A stretch of DNA of 64,000 nt, from contig CAYXIJ010000009.1 in assembly GCA_964465375.1 (NCBI GenBank), positions 1 to 64,000 of the forward strand, in the 5' to 3' direction. This DNA is from CAJWKT01 sp964465375. Its GTDB lineage: Bacteria > Pseudomonadota > Gammaproteobacteria > Steroidobacterales > Rariloculaceae. Each line of letters opens with the position of its first letter. Within the stretch, counting starts at the first letter, position 1. This document shows positions 28,439 to 36,920 of the stretch, in pieces. The notes below the pieces were generated by a model. The model ran no database searches and was not told the origin of the DNA. It was given only the letters and a program-made list of their open reading frames with translations. Both the position numbers and the translations under genes were made by a program.

Positions 28439-29440
28439 TTAATATACCCTGTTCAAAGGTTGCTCGCCGTCATTCAATACGCGGAGTACATTCTCCCAGG
28501 CAGTACGAAATAGATAGGCCCAAGCTTGACGGGTTACCCCGGCAATGTGGGGGGTGAGCAAAACTCGTTGAGCAGCCTCCTTATCTAGTTGAAGGAGGGG
28601 GTTAGATTCGGATGGAGGTTCTTCGGCATAGACATCAATTACTGCACCACCCAGGGTTCCTGAAGCCAAAGCCTCTGCGAGGGCCGCCTCGTCTACGATT
28701 CCACCTCGTGCTGCATTAATCAGGATAGCTGTCGATTTCATCTGGGTCAGCTCGGTCCCAGAGATCAAGCCCTTGGTGGCCGGTATTAGTGGAACATGCA
28801 ACGTCACGATGTCTGCCGTTTGCAGTAATTCATTTAAAGTCACGCGACGGGCACCGAGGTGTTCAGCTGCCATTGGGTCAGCCGGCTGGGGGTCATAGAA
28901 AACGATATTGCTACCCATCCCCTGAAAGGCTTCTGCAACAGCCAGCCCGATGTTGCCAAGACCAATGATCCCTATCGTGAGCCCCACAAGCCCTGGGACG
29001 CACTCAGAAATCATTTGTGTCCTACACTCTATATACTGACCATGGTGAATTTCATGCTGCGCCCAACCAATGCGTCGGAGTAGAAAAAGTACAGAGGCAA
29101 TGGCGTACTCAGCAACAGCGGCGTTGGAGCCACCAGGTACATTCGCCACTGGAATCCCCAAGCTCCTCATGGCTACTTCATCAAGCCGGTCCACTCCTGC
29201 TCCAGTTACCTGAACGAGTTCAATGTTGCTATCTGCAAAAAGGGACGACGGGAGTTTTGGCCCAACTGCTGGTATCACTAAGGCCCGCGCATTCTTTATA
29301 GCCTCACTCACATTGATGTCACCAGGACCCCCGTATCGAATAGAAAGATCAGTCGGTGGTGTGACACCTACCTTCAGAAAATCCTGCTCCGGACGCAGAC
29401 AAAGCACCTTCGCCGTCAAGCTTTGGTCTCCGAAACACAT
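28439..29440 (-). CDS. D-isomer-specific 2-hydroxyacid dehydrogenase (possible SlcC-type sulfolactate dehydrogenase)
   Basis: A 333-residue NAD(P)-dependent dehydrogenase. The Rossmann motif is IGIIGLGNIG; the catalytic set is the arginine in NAARGGIVDE, the glutamate in YAEEPP and the histidine in LTPHIAG. It interconverts a 2-hydroxy acid and its 2-oxo acid. The known (S)-sulfolactate dehydrogenase SlcC belongs to this superfamily and is found with SuyAB and a TTT transporter, so this assignment is attractive but unproven. ATG 29440 has no ribosome site. TTG at 29419, eight bases after GGAG, overlaps the cupin stop as TTGA and may be the true start. Confidence 0.85.
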   Translation of the reverse strand: MCFGDQSLTAKVLCLRPEQDFLKVGVTPPTDLSIRYGGPGDINVSEAIKNARALVIPAVGPKLPSSLFADSNIELVQVTGAGVDRLDEVAMRSLGIPVANVPGGSNAAVAEYAIASVLFLLRRIGWAQHEIHHGQYIECRTQMISECVPGLVGLTIGIIGLGNIGLAVAEAFQGMGSNIVFYDPQPADPMAAEHLGARRVTLNELLQTADIVTLHVPLIPATKGLISGTELTQMKSTAILINAARGGIVDEAALAEALASGTLGGAVIDVYAEEPPSESNPLLQLDKEAAQRVLLTPHIAGVTRQAWAYLFRTAWENVLRVLNDGEQPLNRVY

Positions 29441-29778
29441 CCCGTTGGGAAAAAACAGAGCATGAGTAATGGATCGTCACCTATATTGAGGGTTACATGC
29501 TTTTCCTCAGGTGGAATCAAAATAGTATCACCTGGGCCAAGAGTATATTCTCCACTATCGGCCATCGTTCGACCCTTTCCTGAAAGAATGTAGATACATT
29601 CTTCATGGCTACCGTGAAAGTGGTGTTTTCTAGGTGGGATATCGGGGGATGGTACCGGTATCTCTACGAGCCGCAAAGAAACCGCATCCGAGCCAAGCTT
29701 GCCTGACAGGATCTCAAGAGAGCGCCTCCCAGGAAGCCGAAGATCTTTGGCATCACCGGCTTTAATTAACTGAGCCAT
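29416..29778 (-). CDS. Small cupin-domain protein
   Basis: A 120-residue single-cupin protein. Motif 1 is visible around HHFHGSHEECIYILSGKG, providing two histidines and a glutamate for metal binding; motif 2 is near LIPPEEKHVTLNIG, with the remaining histidine. Such proteins may be isomerases, dioxygenases or sensors of acid metabolites; no specific activity can be inferred. It is six bases downstream of the creatininase-family gene and overlaps the start of the dehydrogenase gene, so it belongs to the same transcript. Confidence 0.8.
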   Translation of the reverse strand: MAQLIKAGDAKDLRLPGRRSLEILSGKLGSDAVSLRLVEIPVPSPDIPPRKHHFHGSHEECIYILSGKGRTMADSGEYTLGPGDTILIPPEEKHVTLNIGDDPLLMLCFFPTGCVSETKA

Positions 29779-29784
29779 GCTATT

Positions 29785-30594
29785 TTAACCTGCTTCCTGT
29801 AGGTGCCTGACTTCTGCCAAACCCCCTTGAACAGATTCAAGCTGAGAAAAGATTTCAGTGGCTTCCCTTGTAATAGCTGTTGCGATATCGCTTAGCATAG
29901 TTTGTGCTTTTTCCAGAGTTGCGTGTTCTGGGCTCCCGTACCAGCCAGTAGCTGCGATTGAGCGTATATCAGACAAAACTGGTTGAAAGGTTCTGGTTCT
30001 TCGTAGTTTATCCATCTTACGGCCGTGCATTTGATCCGATGAGTAATCAATACGTTCAAGATGTACTAATTCGGGGCGATGGGCGAGCACAGCCAAGGCT
30101 TCGATTTCTCCGCCATGTGTGAGACCCCCGCACTGATCCCCGTACAGATCAGCTGCTATATAGCACGCCTGGACTGTCACAACAGTCATTCCATGTTCCC
30201 GATGTAGTGCATCGGCGGCAATGGAAAGGGAGGGTATATTTCCCTCGTGCCAGTTGAGTATCAGCAACCGGGAAGCGCCATGTTGTGCTGTTGAGATGCA
30301 CGTCTCGCGCACAACATTCATATACGTTTCCGGAGTTAAACTAAGAGTACCTTCAAAAGGCATGTGCATCGGAGTAACACCAAGCGGGCCTCCAGGCAAT
30401 ACCAATCCATCCATTTGCTGTGCAACCGCATGCCCTATTACATTCGCCGCGTAAATGTCAGTACCGGTTGGTAAATGGGGTCCATGCTGTTCTACGCTGC
30501 CCGCAGGGAGAATAACCAGTGGATTTTTCTTTAGCTGTAAAGCAATCTCAGGTTGAGTTAGATCTATAAAGTAACGGCTAGGTAAGTCTGTCAT
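29785..30594 (-). CDS. Creatininase-family amidohydrolase
   Basis: A 269-residue protein with the family hallmarks: LPAGSVEQHGPHLPTGTD (Glu, His, Asp metal ligands), LNWHEGN in place of the common NGHGGN, and THGGEIEA containing the metal-binding glutamate. The fold hydrolyses cyclic or linear amide bonds using zinc or manganese; related members are creatininases and Fe(II)-cofactor FAPy-type hydrolases. Start is placed at ATG 30594 because GGGGGACAAAGGA precedes it; ATG 30609 has no ribosome site. Its beginning overlaps the end of the oxidoreductase gene by 17 bases, showing tight coupling. Role in a sulfolactate locus is unexplained. Confidence 0.85.
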   Translation of the reverse strand: MTDLPSRYFIDLTQPEIALQLKKNPLVILPAGSVEQHGPHLPTGTDIYAANVIGHAVAQQMDGLVLPGGPLGVTPMHMPFEGTLSLTPETYMNVVRETCISTAQHGASRLLILNWHEGNIPSLSIAADALHREHGMTVVTVQACYIAADLYGDQCGGLTHGGEIEALAVLAHRPELVHLERIDYSSDQMHGRKMDKLRRTRTFQPVLSDIRSIAATGWYGSPEHATLEKAQTMLSDIATAITREATEIFSQLESVQGGLAEVRHLQEAG

Positions 30595-31693
30595 TCCTTT
30601 GTCCCCCATTATTTATTTTGGGTTGGCATAATTTTGCACGTGCTTCTTGAAGTATGTCTTCCAATTTGACGCACATCCCATTTTTATCAATTGAGCGAAG
30701 AGCGGCATAAACTATCCCAAGGGCAACTGTACCGCTTCGCGCACTCAACTCACATGGGGTTGAGGACGCACATACGTCAGCAAACATTTCAAGTTCATCT
30801 TGAAACATATTTCCAGAGGGTAGATCTAACACTTCGCGCTTACCATATCCGTCCTTCCCGCGCTGAATATAGAGCAGCGAAGTTTCGTGTAACCGATCCG
30901 GTGTATCCCAAGCACTAAAATCCAATTCGTAGTGCATGAGCCCTTTTTGACCGAAAACCCGAATGGAATAGATGCCCGGAGAAGTCCAGCTCGCGCCAAC
31001 GTAGGCGATCTTTCCGTCGGCATATCGCAAAAGCGTCATGGATTGATCATCCACCTCAGCTCCCACTGGTGACAACTTAGAGGCAATAGAGGAAACTTCA
31101 GTAATAGCGCCCCCAAGGTAGTGCAAGCTGTCAAACTGATGTATCGCAAGTTGTGACAACGGTCCACCGGGTGTCTTATCCCTATACCAGCGCCAAGTGT
31201 CTGGTGTGATCTCGAGTGCTCTCTCATTGGAAAAATTGGCTTCCATAAAGACGATAGTTCCCAATTCGTCGTTATCGATTGCTTCCTTCATGAGACGCGT
31301 ACCCTTTAAAAGTCTAGCACTATGTCCCACCATCACCTGAATCCCGTATCGACTTTCGAGGGCCTCAATCTCTAAAGCCGATTCCAATGTATTGGCTATA
31401 GGCTTTTCTGTATAAACTTGTTTACCCGCTTTTGCGACCATCTCTGCTACTGGGAGATGCTGCTCATTTGGTACTGTCAAAATAACGCCCTTGATGTCGG
31501 GGTTAGAAAGTAGTGCCTGCATATCCGGCACACTTGGAATACCCATTTCCTGCTCAAAGGCCTGGCGTTTTTCTTCTGATCGACTGTAGCCCGCTGCAAT
31601 CTTAATTTTCGTGGATCCGGATGCAGCCCGAGTTAGGACGCGTGCCCAGCGACCAAGTCCGACGATTCCAACCTTTGCAGGGCCTGATTCCAT
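30578..31693 (-). CDS. Gfo/Idh/MocA-family NAD(P)-dependent oxidoreductase
   Basis: A 371-residue dehydrogenase. The N-terminal Rossmann fold begins KVGIVGLGRWARV, followed by the family signature YTEKPIANT (the lysine is the usual catalytic residue, EKP) near residue 97. A C-terminal alpha/beta domain includes GGPLSQLAIHQFDSL with the conserved histidine. Substrates are normally sugars, inositols or related polyols; here it might serve as a second hydroxyacid dehydrogenase. Start ATG 31693 follows GGAGAAAATTTTG; an in-frame extension to 31765 would run through the operator and is unlikely. First gene of the minus-strand arm, divergent from the GntR gene. Confidence 0.86.
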   Translation of the reverse strand: MESGPAKVGIVGLGRWARVLTRAASGSTKIKIAAGYSRSEEKRQAFEQEMGIPSVPDMQALLSNPDIKGVILTVPNEQHLPVAEMVAKAGKQVYTEKPIANTLESALEIEALESRYGIQVMVGHSARLLKGTRLMKEAIDNDELGTIVFMEANFSNERALEITPDTWRWYRDKTPGGPLSQLAIHQFDSLHYLGGAITEVSSIASKLSPVGAEVDDQSMTLLRYADGKIAYVGASWTSPGIYSIRVFGQKGLMHYELDFSAWDTPDRLHETSLLYIQRGKDGYGKREVLDLPSGNMFQDELEMFADVCASSTPCELSARSGTVALGIVYAALRSIDKNGMCVKLEDILQEARAKLCQPKINNGGQRNDRLT

Positions 31694-31736
31694 CAAAATT
31701 TTCTCCAGCTGAGAAGGGGTTAACGAAGATTGTATT

Positions 31737-31749
31737 ATTGTATTACAAT
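31737..31749. promoter_or_regulatory. Putative GntR (FadR-subfamily) operator
   Basis: A perfect 13-bp palindrome, ATTGTA-T-TACAAT, in the 63-base space between the divergent oxidoreductase (31693) and GntR (31757) starts. It fits the TNGTNNNACNA core described for FadR-type GntR regulators. A further ATTGTA half-site at 31729-31734 lies in direct repeat with it. Location and match suggest autoregulation and control of both arms of the cluster; binding itself is inferred. Confidence 0.6.
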
Positions 31750-31756
31750 ATGCCTT

Positions 31757-32474
31757 ATGGACCAAATGCCATTAACAAAGATCCGGAGACAGGCCGCATC
31801 ATTACGCCAGCAGGTACTGAAAAGTCTCCGGGAAGCGATCATAACGGGGAAGCTTGAGCCGAAAAAGCGGCTCACGGAACGAACTGACGCAAATGATGAG
31901 CGTGTCCCGAACTGTTGTTCGGGAGGCACTCCGCCAGCTTGAAGCAGAAGGCCTCGTAGATGTCATTCCCCACAAGGGACCAGTGGTACGGGAACTCAGA
32001 CAAGATGAAGCGAAGGACCTGTACCGGATTCGAGCTGTACTTGAAGGCCTTGCCGCACGAATTTTCGTTGAGCAAGCAAGCCGTGAAACGGTAAATCTAC
32101 TCCAAAAAGCAGTTCAGTCTGTGGTGGCTTCTTACGAGAAAGGTGATGCCAGTCAGGTACTGAGTGCCAAAACCCGATTTTATGACGAGCTGTACAATGG
32201 AGCAGAAAGCGAAACATTAAGCTCAATGCTTTCAACGCTACACGCACGAATCTGGCAATGGAGGTCCTTGGGGCTAACGCATCCCCAAAGATCTGATGCA
32301 CGCTCCCATGAAAGCATCAAAAACCTCAAACTCATCATGAATGCGATTGAGAAAGGAGATGCGGATACGGCAGAAAAATTAGTACGAGAGGAAGCCAACC
32401 AAGCAGCAGCAGAGGTAATGCGATTACTTGCCTACAATTCTGTTGACGAACCTGTAGATATCACATTAAGTTGA
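31757..32474 (+). pseudogene. GntR-family (FCD) transcriptional regulator, frameshifted
   Basis: The protein is readable only in two frames. Positions 31757 to about 31880 give the first winged-helix part (LREAIITGKLEPKKRLTER); from 31881 another frame gives ELTQMMSVSRTVVREALRQL with the recognition helix, then an FCD ligand domain to the stop at 32474. Restoring two bases between 31880 and 31881 gives LTER-ELTQ, the normal family sequence, so this is a two-base deletion or a sequencing/assembly error. The encoded repressor would sense a carboxylic acid and bind the palindrome 8 bases before its start. If the deletion is real, the cluster may be derepressed. Confidence 0.85.
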
Positions 32475-32512
32475 CTCACGAGGAGTAAAACAAATGAAAA
32501 GGAGGCGCATTT

Positions 32513-32800
32513 GTGAAAATTCCACAATTACTAGCTCACCACAACGATGATAATGTCGCTGTAGTGGTTGTAGAGGGTGTAACAACGGGAGATGAATTAT
32601 TCTGTGTTGTTACAGAAGACAATAGTGACTTTACAATTAAAAGCAAAAATGATGTACCAATCGGGCATAAAATTGCTTTAACAGATTTATCTGAAGGCGA
32701 CACTGCCATTAAGTATGGGCAAGACATAGGCAAAATAGTTAAAGCTGTTTCTAAGGGTGAGCATATACATACCCACAACCTAAAAACTAAAAGATGGTAA
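32513..32800 (+). CDS. suyA: SuyA-like small subunit, (2R)-sulfolactate sulfo-lyase (SAF domain)
   Basis: A 95-residue SAF-domain protein with IPIGHKIALTDLSEGD-type core (here VPIGHKIAL), IKYGQDIGKI, and the terminal THNLKTKRW. The UxaA family exists either as one ~500-residue dehydratase or as two proteins; a ~95 plus ~390 residue split is how SuyA and SuyB of sulfolactate sulfo-lyase are arranged. The complex would split (R)-3-sulfolactate into pyruvate and sulfite. GTG 32513 is preceded by AAAAGGAGG, a strong site that fixes the start. It is followed after 14 bases by the large subunit. An altronate-type dehydratase subunit is the main alternative. Confidence 0.75.
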   Translation: MKIPQLLAHHNDDNVAVVVVEGVTTGDELFCVVTEDNSDFTIKSKNDVPIGHKIALTDLSEGDTAIKYGQDIGKIVKAVSKGEHIHTHNLKTKRW

Positions 32801-32814
32801 GGAGACTCTGATCC

Positions 32815-33987
32815 ATGTCCACAAACACAACATTCTACGGTTTTAAGAGAGAAAACGGTCGCATTGGCGTTCGTAACTATGTAGCCATTCTTCCGGTAGA
32901 TGACATTTCAAATGCTGCGTGTGAATCGATTGCTGCAAATATTCAGGGAACTATTGCTTTGCCGCATGCCTATGGACGATTGCAGTTTGGAGAAGACTTG
33001 GAACTTCATTTCCGGACAATGATCGGTACAGGCAGTAACCCAAATGTTGCTGCTTGTATTGTAGTAGGTATAGAGCCAAGCTGGACTCAGAAAATTGTTG
33101 ACGGTATCGCTGAGACTGGCAAACCCGTAGCTGGGTTTTCTATCGAAAAAAATGGTGATATCGCGACTGTTGCCATGGCTTCCCGTCAGGCCAAGGAATT
33201 TGTTCATATGACATCAGGTCAACAGCGGGAAGAGCATAGTATTTCTGATCTTTGGGTGGCAGCTAAATGTGGAGAATCAGATACCACTACCGGGCTCGCT
33301 TCGTGCCCAGCTGTTGGAAATATGTATGATAAATGGATACCAGAGGGTATTTTTGGTTGTTTTGGTGAAACCACTGAAATCACAGGGGCAGAGCATCTGT
33401 GTGCAAAGAGAGCAATCACGCCAGAAATTGGCGACAAATTTCTGCGAGTATGGCAAGCCTATCAGGATGAGGTTGTTGAGCCCTATAAAACTTCTGATTT
33501 ATCTGACAGTCAGCCAACCAAGGGCAATATTGAGGGGGGGTTAACAACAATAGAAGAAAAAGCGCTAGGCAATTTAGAAAAAATTGGCAAAAAAGTCAGC
33601 TACATTGATGTTTTGGGGCCGGCCGAGGTGCCCGCGCAGGGACCAGGGCTCTATTTTATGGATACTTCTTCTGCCGCCGCTGAATGTTGCACGATACAGG
33701 CAGCAGCCGGTTACGTGGTTCATGTGTTTCCTACAGGTCAGGGCAATATCATAGGTAATCCAATTATGCCCGTGATAAAGATCACAGGAAATCCGAGAAC
33801 AGTGAGAACCATGTCTGAGCATGTGGATGTAGATGTATCTGGAGTGGTACGCAGAGAAATGACTATATCCGAAGCAGGTGACGCCTTAATCGAAATGATT
33901 GTGCAAACCGCCAACGGTCGTCTAACGGCTGCCGAAGCATTGGGACACAAAGAATTCGTCATGACAAAGCTGTATCGCAGCGCATAG
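32815..33987 (+). CDS. suyB: SuyB-like large subunit, (2R)-sulfolactate sulfo-lyase (UxaA family)
   Basis: A 390-residue UxaA-family protein. Recognisable blocks include ENGRIGVRNYVAILPVDD at the start, IGTGSNPNVAA, CGESDTTTG with a following SCPAVGNMYD, GGLTTIEEKALGN and the ending FVMTKLYRSA. These match the pattern I remember for SuyB proteins more than for altronate or galactarate dehydratases, although the families share an iron-dependent lyase fold. With SuyA it would eliminate bisulfite from sulfolactate in the cytosol. The adjacent YeiH-type exporter supports a sulfonate substrate. Recognition is from memory; a database comparison would settle it. Confidence 0.78.
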   Translation: MSTNTTFYGFKRENGRIGVRNYVAILPVDDISNAACESIAANIQGTIALPHAYGRLQFGEDLELHFRTMIGTGSNPNVAACIVVGIEPSWTQKIVDGIAETGKPVAGFSIEKNGDIATVAMASRQAKEFVHMTSGQQREEHSISDLWVAAKCGESDTTTGLASCPAVGNMYDKWIPEGIFGCFGETTEITGAEHLCAKRAITPEIGDKFLRVWQAYQDEVVEPYKTSDLSDSQPTKGNIEGGLTTIEEKALGNLEKIGKKVSYIDVLGPAEVPAQGPGLYFMDTSSAAAECCTIQAAAGYVVHVFPTGQGNIIGNPIMPVIKITGNPRTVRTMSEHVDVDVSGVVRREMTISEAGDALIEMIVQTANGRLTAAEALGHKEFVMTKLYRSA

Positions 33988-34009
33988 AGGCGCACCATAA
34001 CGGGTAGCT

Positions 34010-34978
34010 ATGCCACAAAAAAACCAAGAAGGGACCTCAGGCCCTAACCGCTTCAATTGGTTGCCCTGGCTAATTCCGCTCATCCTTGTGCCCTTGATTT
34101 TTTTGGGTACTCCCTTGCTCGCCATACTGATAGGAACAAGCCTCTCCTTGATTCTCAATCGCCCACTTATGGGTGATAGCAATAAGGTCAGTACACTTGC
34201 GCTGCAGTCCGCAATTGTTTTATTAGGTTTTACATTGGATGTCCTGAATCTTTGGGAAATCAGCCAAGATTTTGCTGGCATCATTGCAGTATATGTACTT
34301 GTGTCTTTGGTAGTGGGTATCGTTTTAGGAAAACTTTTAAAAGTTGACAGCGTTCTGACCCAACTCATTGCAGTTGGTACTTCCATCTGCGGTGGTACCG
34401 CAATTGCCGCCCTAGGCCCTGTGCTGAAAGCAAGGGCTGATCAGATAGCACTAGCGCTAACCATTGTTTTTTTTCTCAATATGATTGCTCTTTTGGCTTT
34501 CCCACTCATAGGTAATTGGCTAGGAATGAGTCAGGCACAATTCGGAATGTGGGCAGCTCTTGCAATACATGACACAAGTTCTGTTTTGGCTGCTGCTGAT
34601 ATATATGGACAAAGGGCAGTTGAGGTTGCTGCTACATTAAAATTGGGCCGCACGTTGTGGCTCATTCCTCTTATTCTTGGATTTAATATTCTCAGCAGTA
34701 CTGAAATGACCCGAATCCGGTTGCCAGGGTTTGTCGCGGCCTTTGTTTTAGCGTCTATTCTTGGGTCCGCATTAAGAAGTTATGTGGTTACCTCAGATAT
34801 ATTGTTTGAGGTAGCCCAGCAGCTTTCTAAGGCGTTAATCATTTCAGCACTTTTTTTTATCGGACTGGAATGTACCCGTGAAACTACGAAAAAACTGCGG
34901 GGCAGGGTAATCTGGCTTGCCGTCTTATTGTGGGCAGGAGTGGTCCCTGTAACACTCCTAGTTTCCCTAAACCATTAG
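34010..34978 (+). CDS. YeiH/UPF0324-family putative sulfate exporter
   Basis: A 322-residue membrane protein with about ten hydrophobic spans. Family features include LQSAIVLLGFTLD near residue 65, VGTSICGGTAIAALGPVLKA near residue 125 and FFIGLECTRETTKKL at the C-terminus. Homologues are named putative sulfate exporters because they accompany sulfonate-desulfonating genes (SuyZ/CuyZ). Here it would remove sulfate or sulfite formed after SuyAB action. It begins 22 bases after suyB and is the last gene of the plus-strand arm before the terminator at 35506. Confidence 0.82.
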   Translation: MPQKNQEGTSGPNRFNWLPWLIPLILVPLIFLGTPLLAILIGTSLSLILNRPLMGDSNKVSTLALQSAIVLLGFTLDVLNLWEISQDFAGIIAVYVLVSLVVGIVLGKLLKVDSVLTQLIAVGTSICGGTAIAALGPVLKARADQIALALTIVFFLNMIALLAFPLIGNWLGMSQAQFGMWAALAIHDTSSVLAAADIYGQRAVEVAATLKLGRTLWLIPLILGFNILSSTEMTRIRLPGFVAAFVLASILGSALRSYVVTSDILFEVAQQLSKALIISALFFIGLECTRETTKKLRGRVIWLAVLLWAGVVPVTLLVSLNH

Positions 34979-35505
34979 TATTTCCTTGAGAAATAAGCCT
35001 ATAGAGCGATATTGGTTCCCGTTATAACAATAGGAATAAATGTTCCATCATTCAGGGCTCTATGAGCGCATACTTCCCGTCCCTTTGGGGACTGTTAAGA
35101 TGTTTCGAAAAATTATAAAACTAGACAGCCTAAGCCTCGCCTCGCTGGTTCTGTTCGCGGCATATATTGCTGCAGTAATTCTGGTTTAGAAAATCGGCTG
35201 GTAGGGGGGGGGAGCTTCGAGGCCGCCAGTACATAATAGCCCCTGCCCCTGAAAATCAAAAAAATTAAGTGCTATCACCAGGATATTTTTCCCTGTGGGT
35301 TTCCTGTGAGATTAATCGTAGTACGAGGGACCAAATGGAGAATCCGGAAAAAAATCAGCCTGGCAGTGTTAGGTGCGATGTATTTTTCATCGGTAGGCAA
35401 CATTACTGGTTATACGTAGGCTAGCCCATCACTTGGGTTGGGCTCGAAGGTGGCTATCTGCGGAAGGATTTGGTAGGTAGAATAAAAGACAATTAATTTC
35501 CTTTT
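34979..35505. other. Long intergenic region after the sulfolactate-type operon
   Basis: About 530 bases without a recognisable conserved gene. It contains two short frames with plausible ribosome sites: 35100-35189 (listed separately) and 35335-35424, which would give 29 residues after GAGGGA but has no recognisable features. An eight-base palindrome GTTATAAC at 35021-35028 is too short to interpret. The stretch may be remains of a decayed gene; no RNA family was recognised. It ends at a strong hairpin terminator. Confidence 0.5.
35100..35189 (+). CDS. Possible 29-residue membrane peptide
   Basis: A short frame with a basic start (MFRKIIK) and one hydrophobic helix (LASLVLFAAYIAAVILV) ending at the stop. 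GGGGA lies eight bases upstream. Composition is that of a small single-pass membrane protein. Nothing else supports it; chance open frames of this length are common. Confidence 0.25.
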   Translation: MFRKIIKLDSLSLASLVLFAAYIAAVILV

Positions 35506-35541
35506 AAAAAAGCGGCATTCCTTCGGGGATGCCGCTTTTTT
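35506..35541. terminator. Bidirectional rho-independent terminator with UUCG loop
   Basis: A 16-base stem with a TTCG tetraloop: left arm AAAAAAGCGGCATTCC, right arm GGGATGCCGCTTTTTT, with one G-T pair and otherwise complete complementarity. A-run and T-run flanks make it usable in both directions. It would end transcription from the SuyAB/exporter operon and insulate the esterase gene at 35653. Confidence 0.9.
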
Positions 35542-35652
35542 AGGGTTTTCATGTGCAGGTACTGATCTGTATTGGTTATTATGGATGTTATCTGCCTATT
35601 AATTAAATATTTGGGTAGTAATGTTTCAACCTCAGGAAATGGAGCTCTCAGG

Positions 35653-36855
35653 ATGAATGGATTGAGCTGGTTGGGTGGCGTTTATCTCACATTAGTGCCG
35701 GTGTTTTTTTTCAGTTACGCTGATGCCCAAGACTGGGGGCCTCGAAGTCTCGAGGAACTAAAGTCGGAGATACTTCATCGGGCAGAGACCGAGGGCTGGC
35801 GGGGAGTTAAGTATCAGGATGCTCAGCGGGCTGTGGCCGGGCTCAATTCATTGGACCGCGATCATTGGGCCGCGATTTGGTCAGAGATAGCTGATGAGTA
35901 CATGGCGCAAGCTAAAGCGATTGAATCAACCAACCGATCTCTCGCGATAGAAAATTATCTTTATGCTTGGCGGTATTACAACACGGGTCGATGGCCGACG
36001 GAGAGGCACTCACCTGGAAAAAGGCAGGCCTATGAGGATGGATTGGTAGCTTTTGGGCATTATAGTCGCTTAGCTGATCCCCCCATTGAGACTGTACGCA
36101 TTCCCTTTGAAGGAAAGGAAATCGTTGCCTACCTCCGGATACCTAAAATCGCAGAGCCGGCGCCAGTAGTGTTCGGTATTAATGGGCTTGATTCGCGCAA
36201 GGAAGATGTAATTGCTGCAAGTGATACATACATTAGCGAGGGGGCCGCGGCTTTTGCCATCGATATGCCAGGTACAGGCCAGGCACCTATACTGATTGAT
36301 GTGGGTGCGGAACGCATGTTTTCTGCTGCAATTGATTATCTAGAGACGCGCTCTGATATTGATTCGTCGAGAATCGTTGTGCAGGGGCGCAGCTGGAGTG
36401 GTTACTGGGCAGCGGTTCTTGCCTATACCGAGCGTGATCGCATCCTTGGTGCTGCTGTGCATGGCGTAGGAATTCATCATTATTATCAGCCCGAATGGCA
36501 GCAAACGGCAGTGCTGAGCCCTGAGTATCTATTTGATCTTTTTCCGGCAAGGGCGGTGGTTTACGACGTTGAAACCATGGAAGAGTTTTTGGCTTACGGC
36601 CCAAGGCTTTCATTGGTAGCACGTGGATTGATTGATCAGCCCTCTGCTCCAATGTTGCTTGTGAATGGGGAAAAAGACACACAACAACCCATTAGTGATC
36701 TCTATTTGCTGATGAGGCGTGGTGATCCAAAGTTAGCGTGGGTCAATCCAGAGGGTGGACATATGGGACGTTCGGAAAAATGGCCAGACGCGCGGGTCCG
36801 GGATGAGGTAGTGCAGCCGTGGTTGTTACGTCAGCTTGGCATAGAGCCTAATTGA
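35653..36855 (+). CDS. Exported alpha/beta hydrolase (FrsA/DUF1100-like esterase)
   Basis: A 400-residue hydrolase with a signal peptide ending SYADAQ (about residue 25). A helical N-terminal region (residues 30-150) precedes the alpha/beta core, as in FrsA-like and pseudooxynicotine-hydrolase-like enzymes. The nucleophile elbow is VVQGRSWSGYWA, the acid probably follows LLVNGEKDTQ, and the histidine is in PEGGHMGR. ATG 35653 is preceded by GGAGCTCTCAGG; a frame from 35572 would bury the signal peptide. The gene stops 65 bases before the second TctA-TctB fusion on the same strand, so it might release an acid that is then imported. Substrate unknown. Confidence 0.8.
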   Translation: MNGLSWLGGVYLTLVPVFFFSYADAQDWGPRSLEELKSEILHRAETEGWRGVKYQDAQRAVAGLNSLDRDHWAAIWSEIADEYMAQAKAIESTNRSLAIENYLYAWRYYNTGRWPTERHSPGKRQAYEDGLVAFGHYSRLADPPIETVRIPFEGKEIVAYLRIPKIAEPAPVVFGINGLDSRKEDVIAASDTYISEGAAAFAIDMPGTGQAPILIDVGAERMFSAAIDYLETRSDIDSSRIVVQGRSWSGYWAAVLAYTERDRILGAAVHGVGIHHYYQPEWQQTAVLSPEYLFDLFPARAVVYDVETMEEFLAYGPRLSLVARGLIDQPSAPMLLVNGEKDTQQPISDLYLLMRRGDPKLAWVNPEGGHMGRSEKWPDARVRDEVVQPWLLRQLGIEPN

Positions 36856-36920
36856 TGCAATTAACTCACCGGAAAAGGCATAGAACATTCCATAGAAGAT
36901 AACTGTAGGGGTGCTTAGGA

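Noticed and set aside
31621..31857. Plus-strand frame reading MPYGPNAINKD across the divergent promoter
   Set aside because: It is out of frame with the GntR helix-turn-helix sequence and has no family resemblance; the GntR start is better placed at 31757.
33922..34386. Minus-strand 154-residue frame opposite suyB end and the exporter
   Set aside because: Antisense shadow spanning two real genes; no supporting signals.
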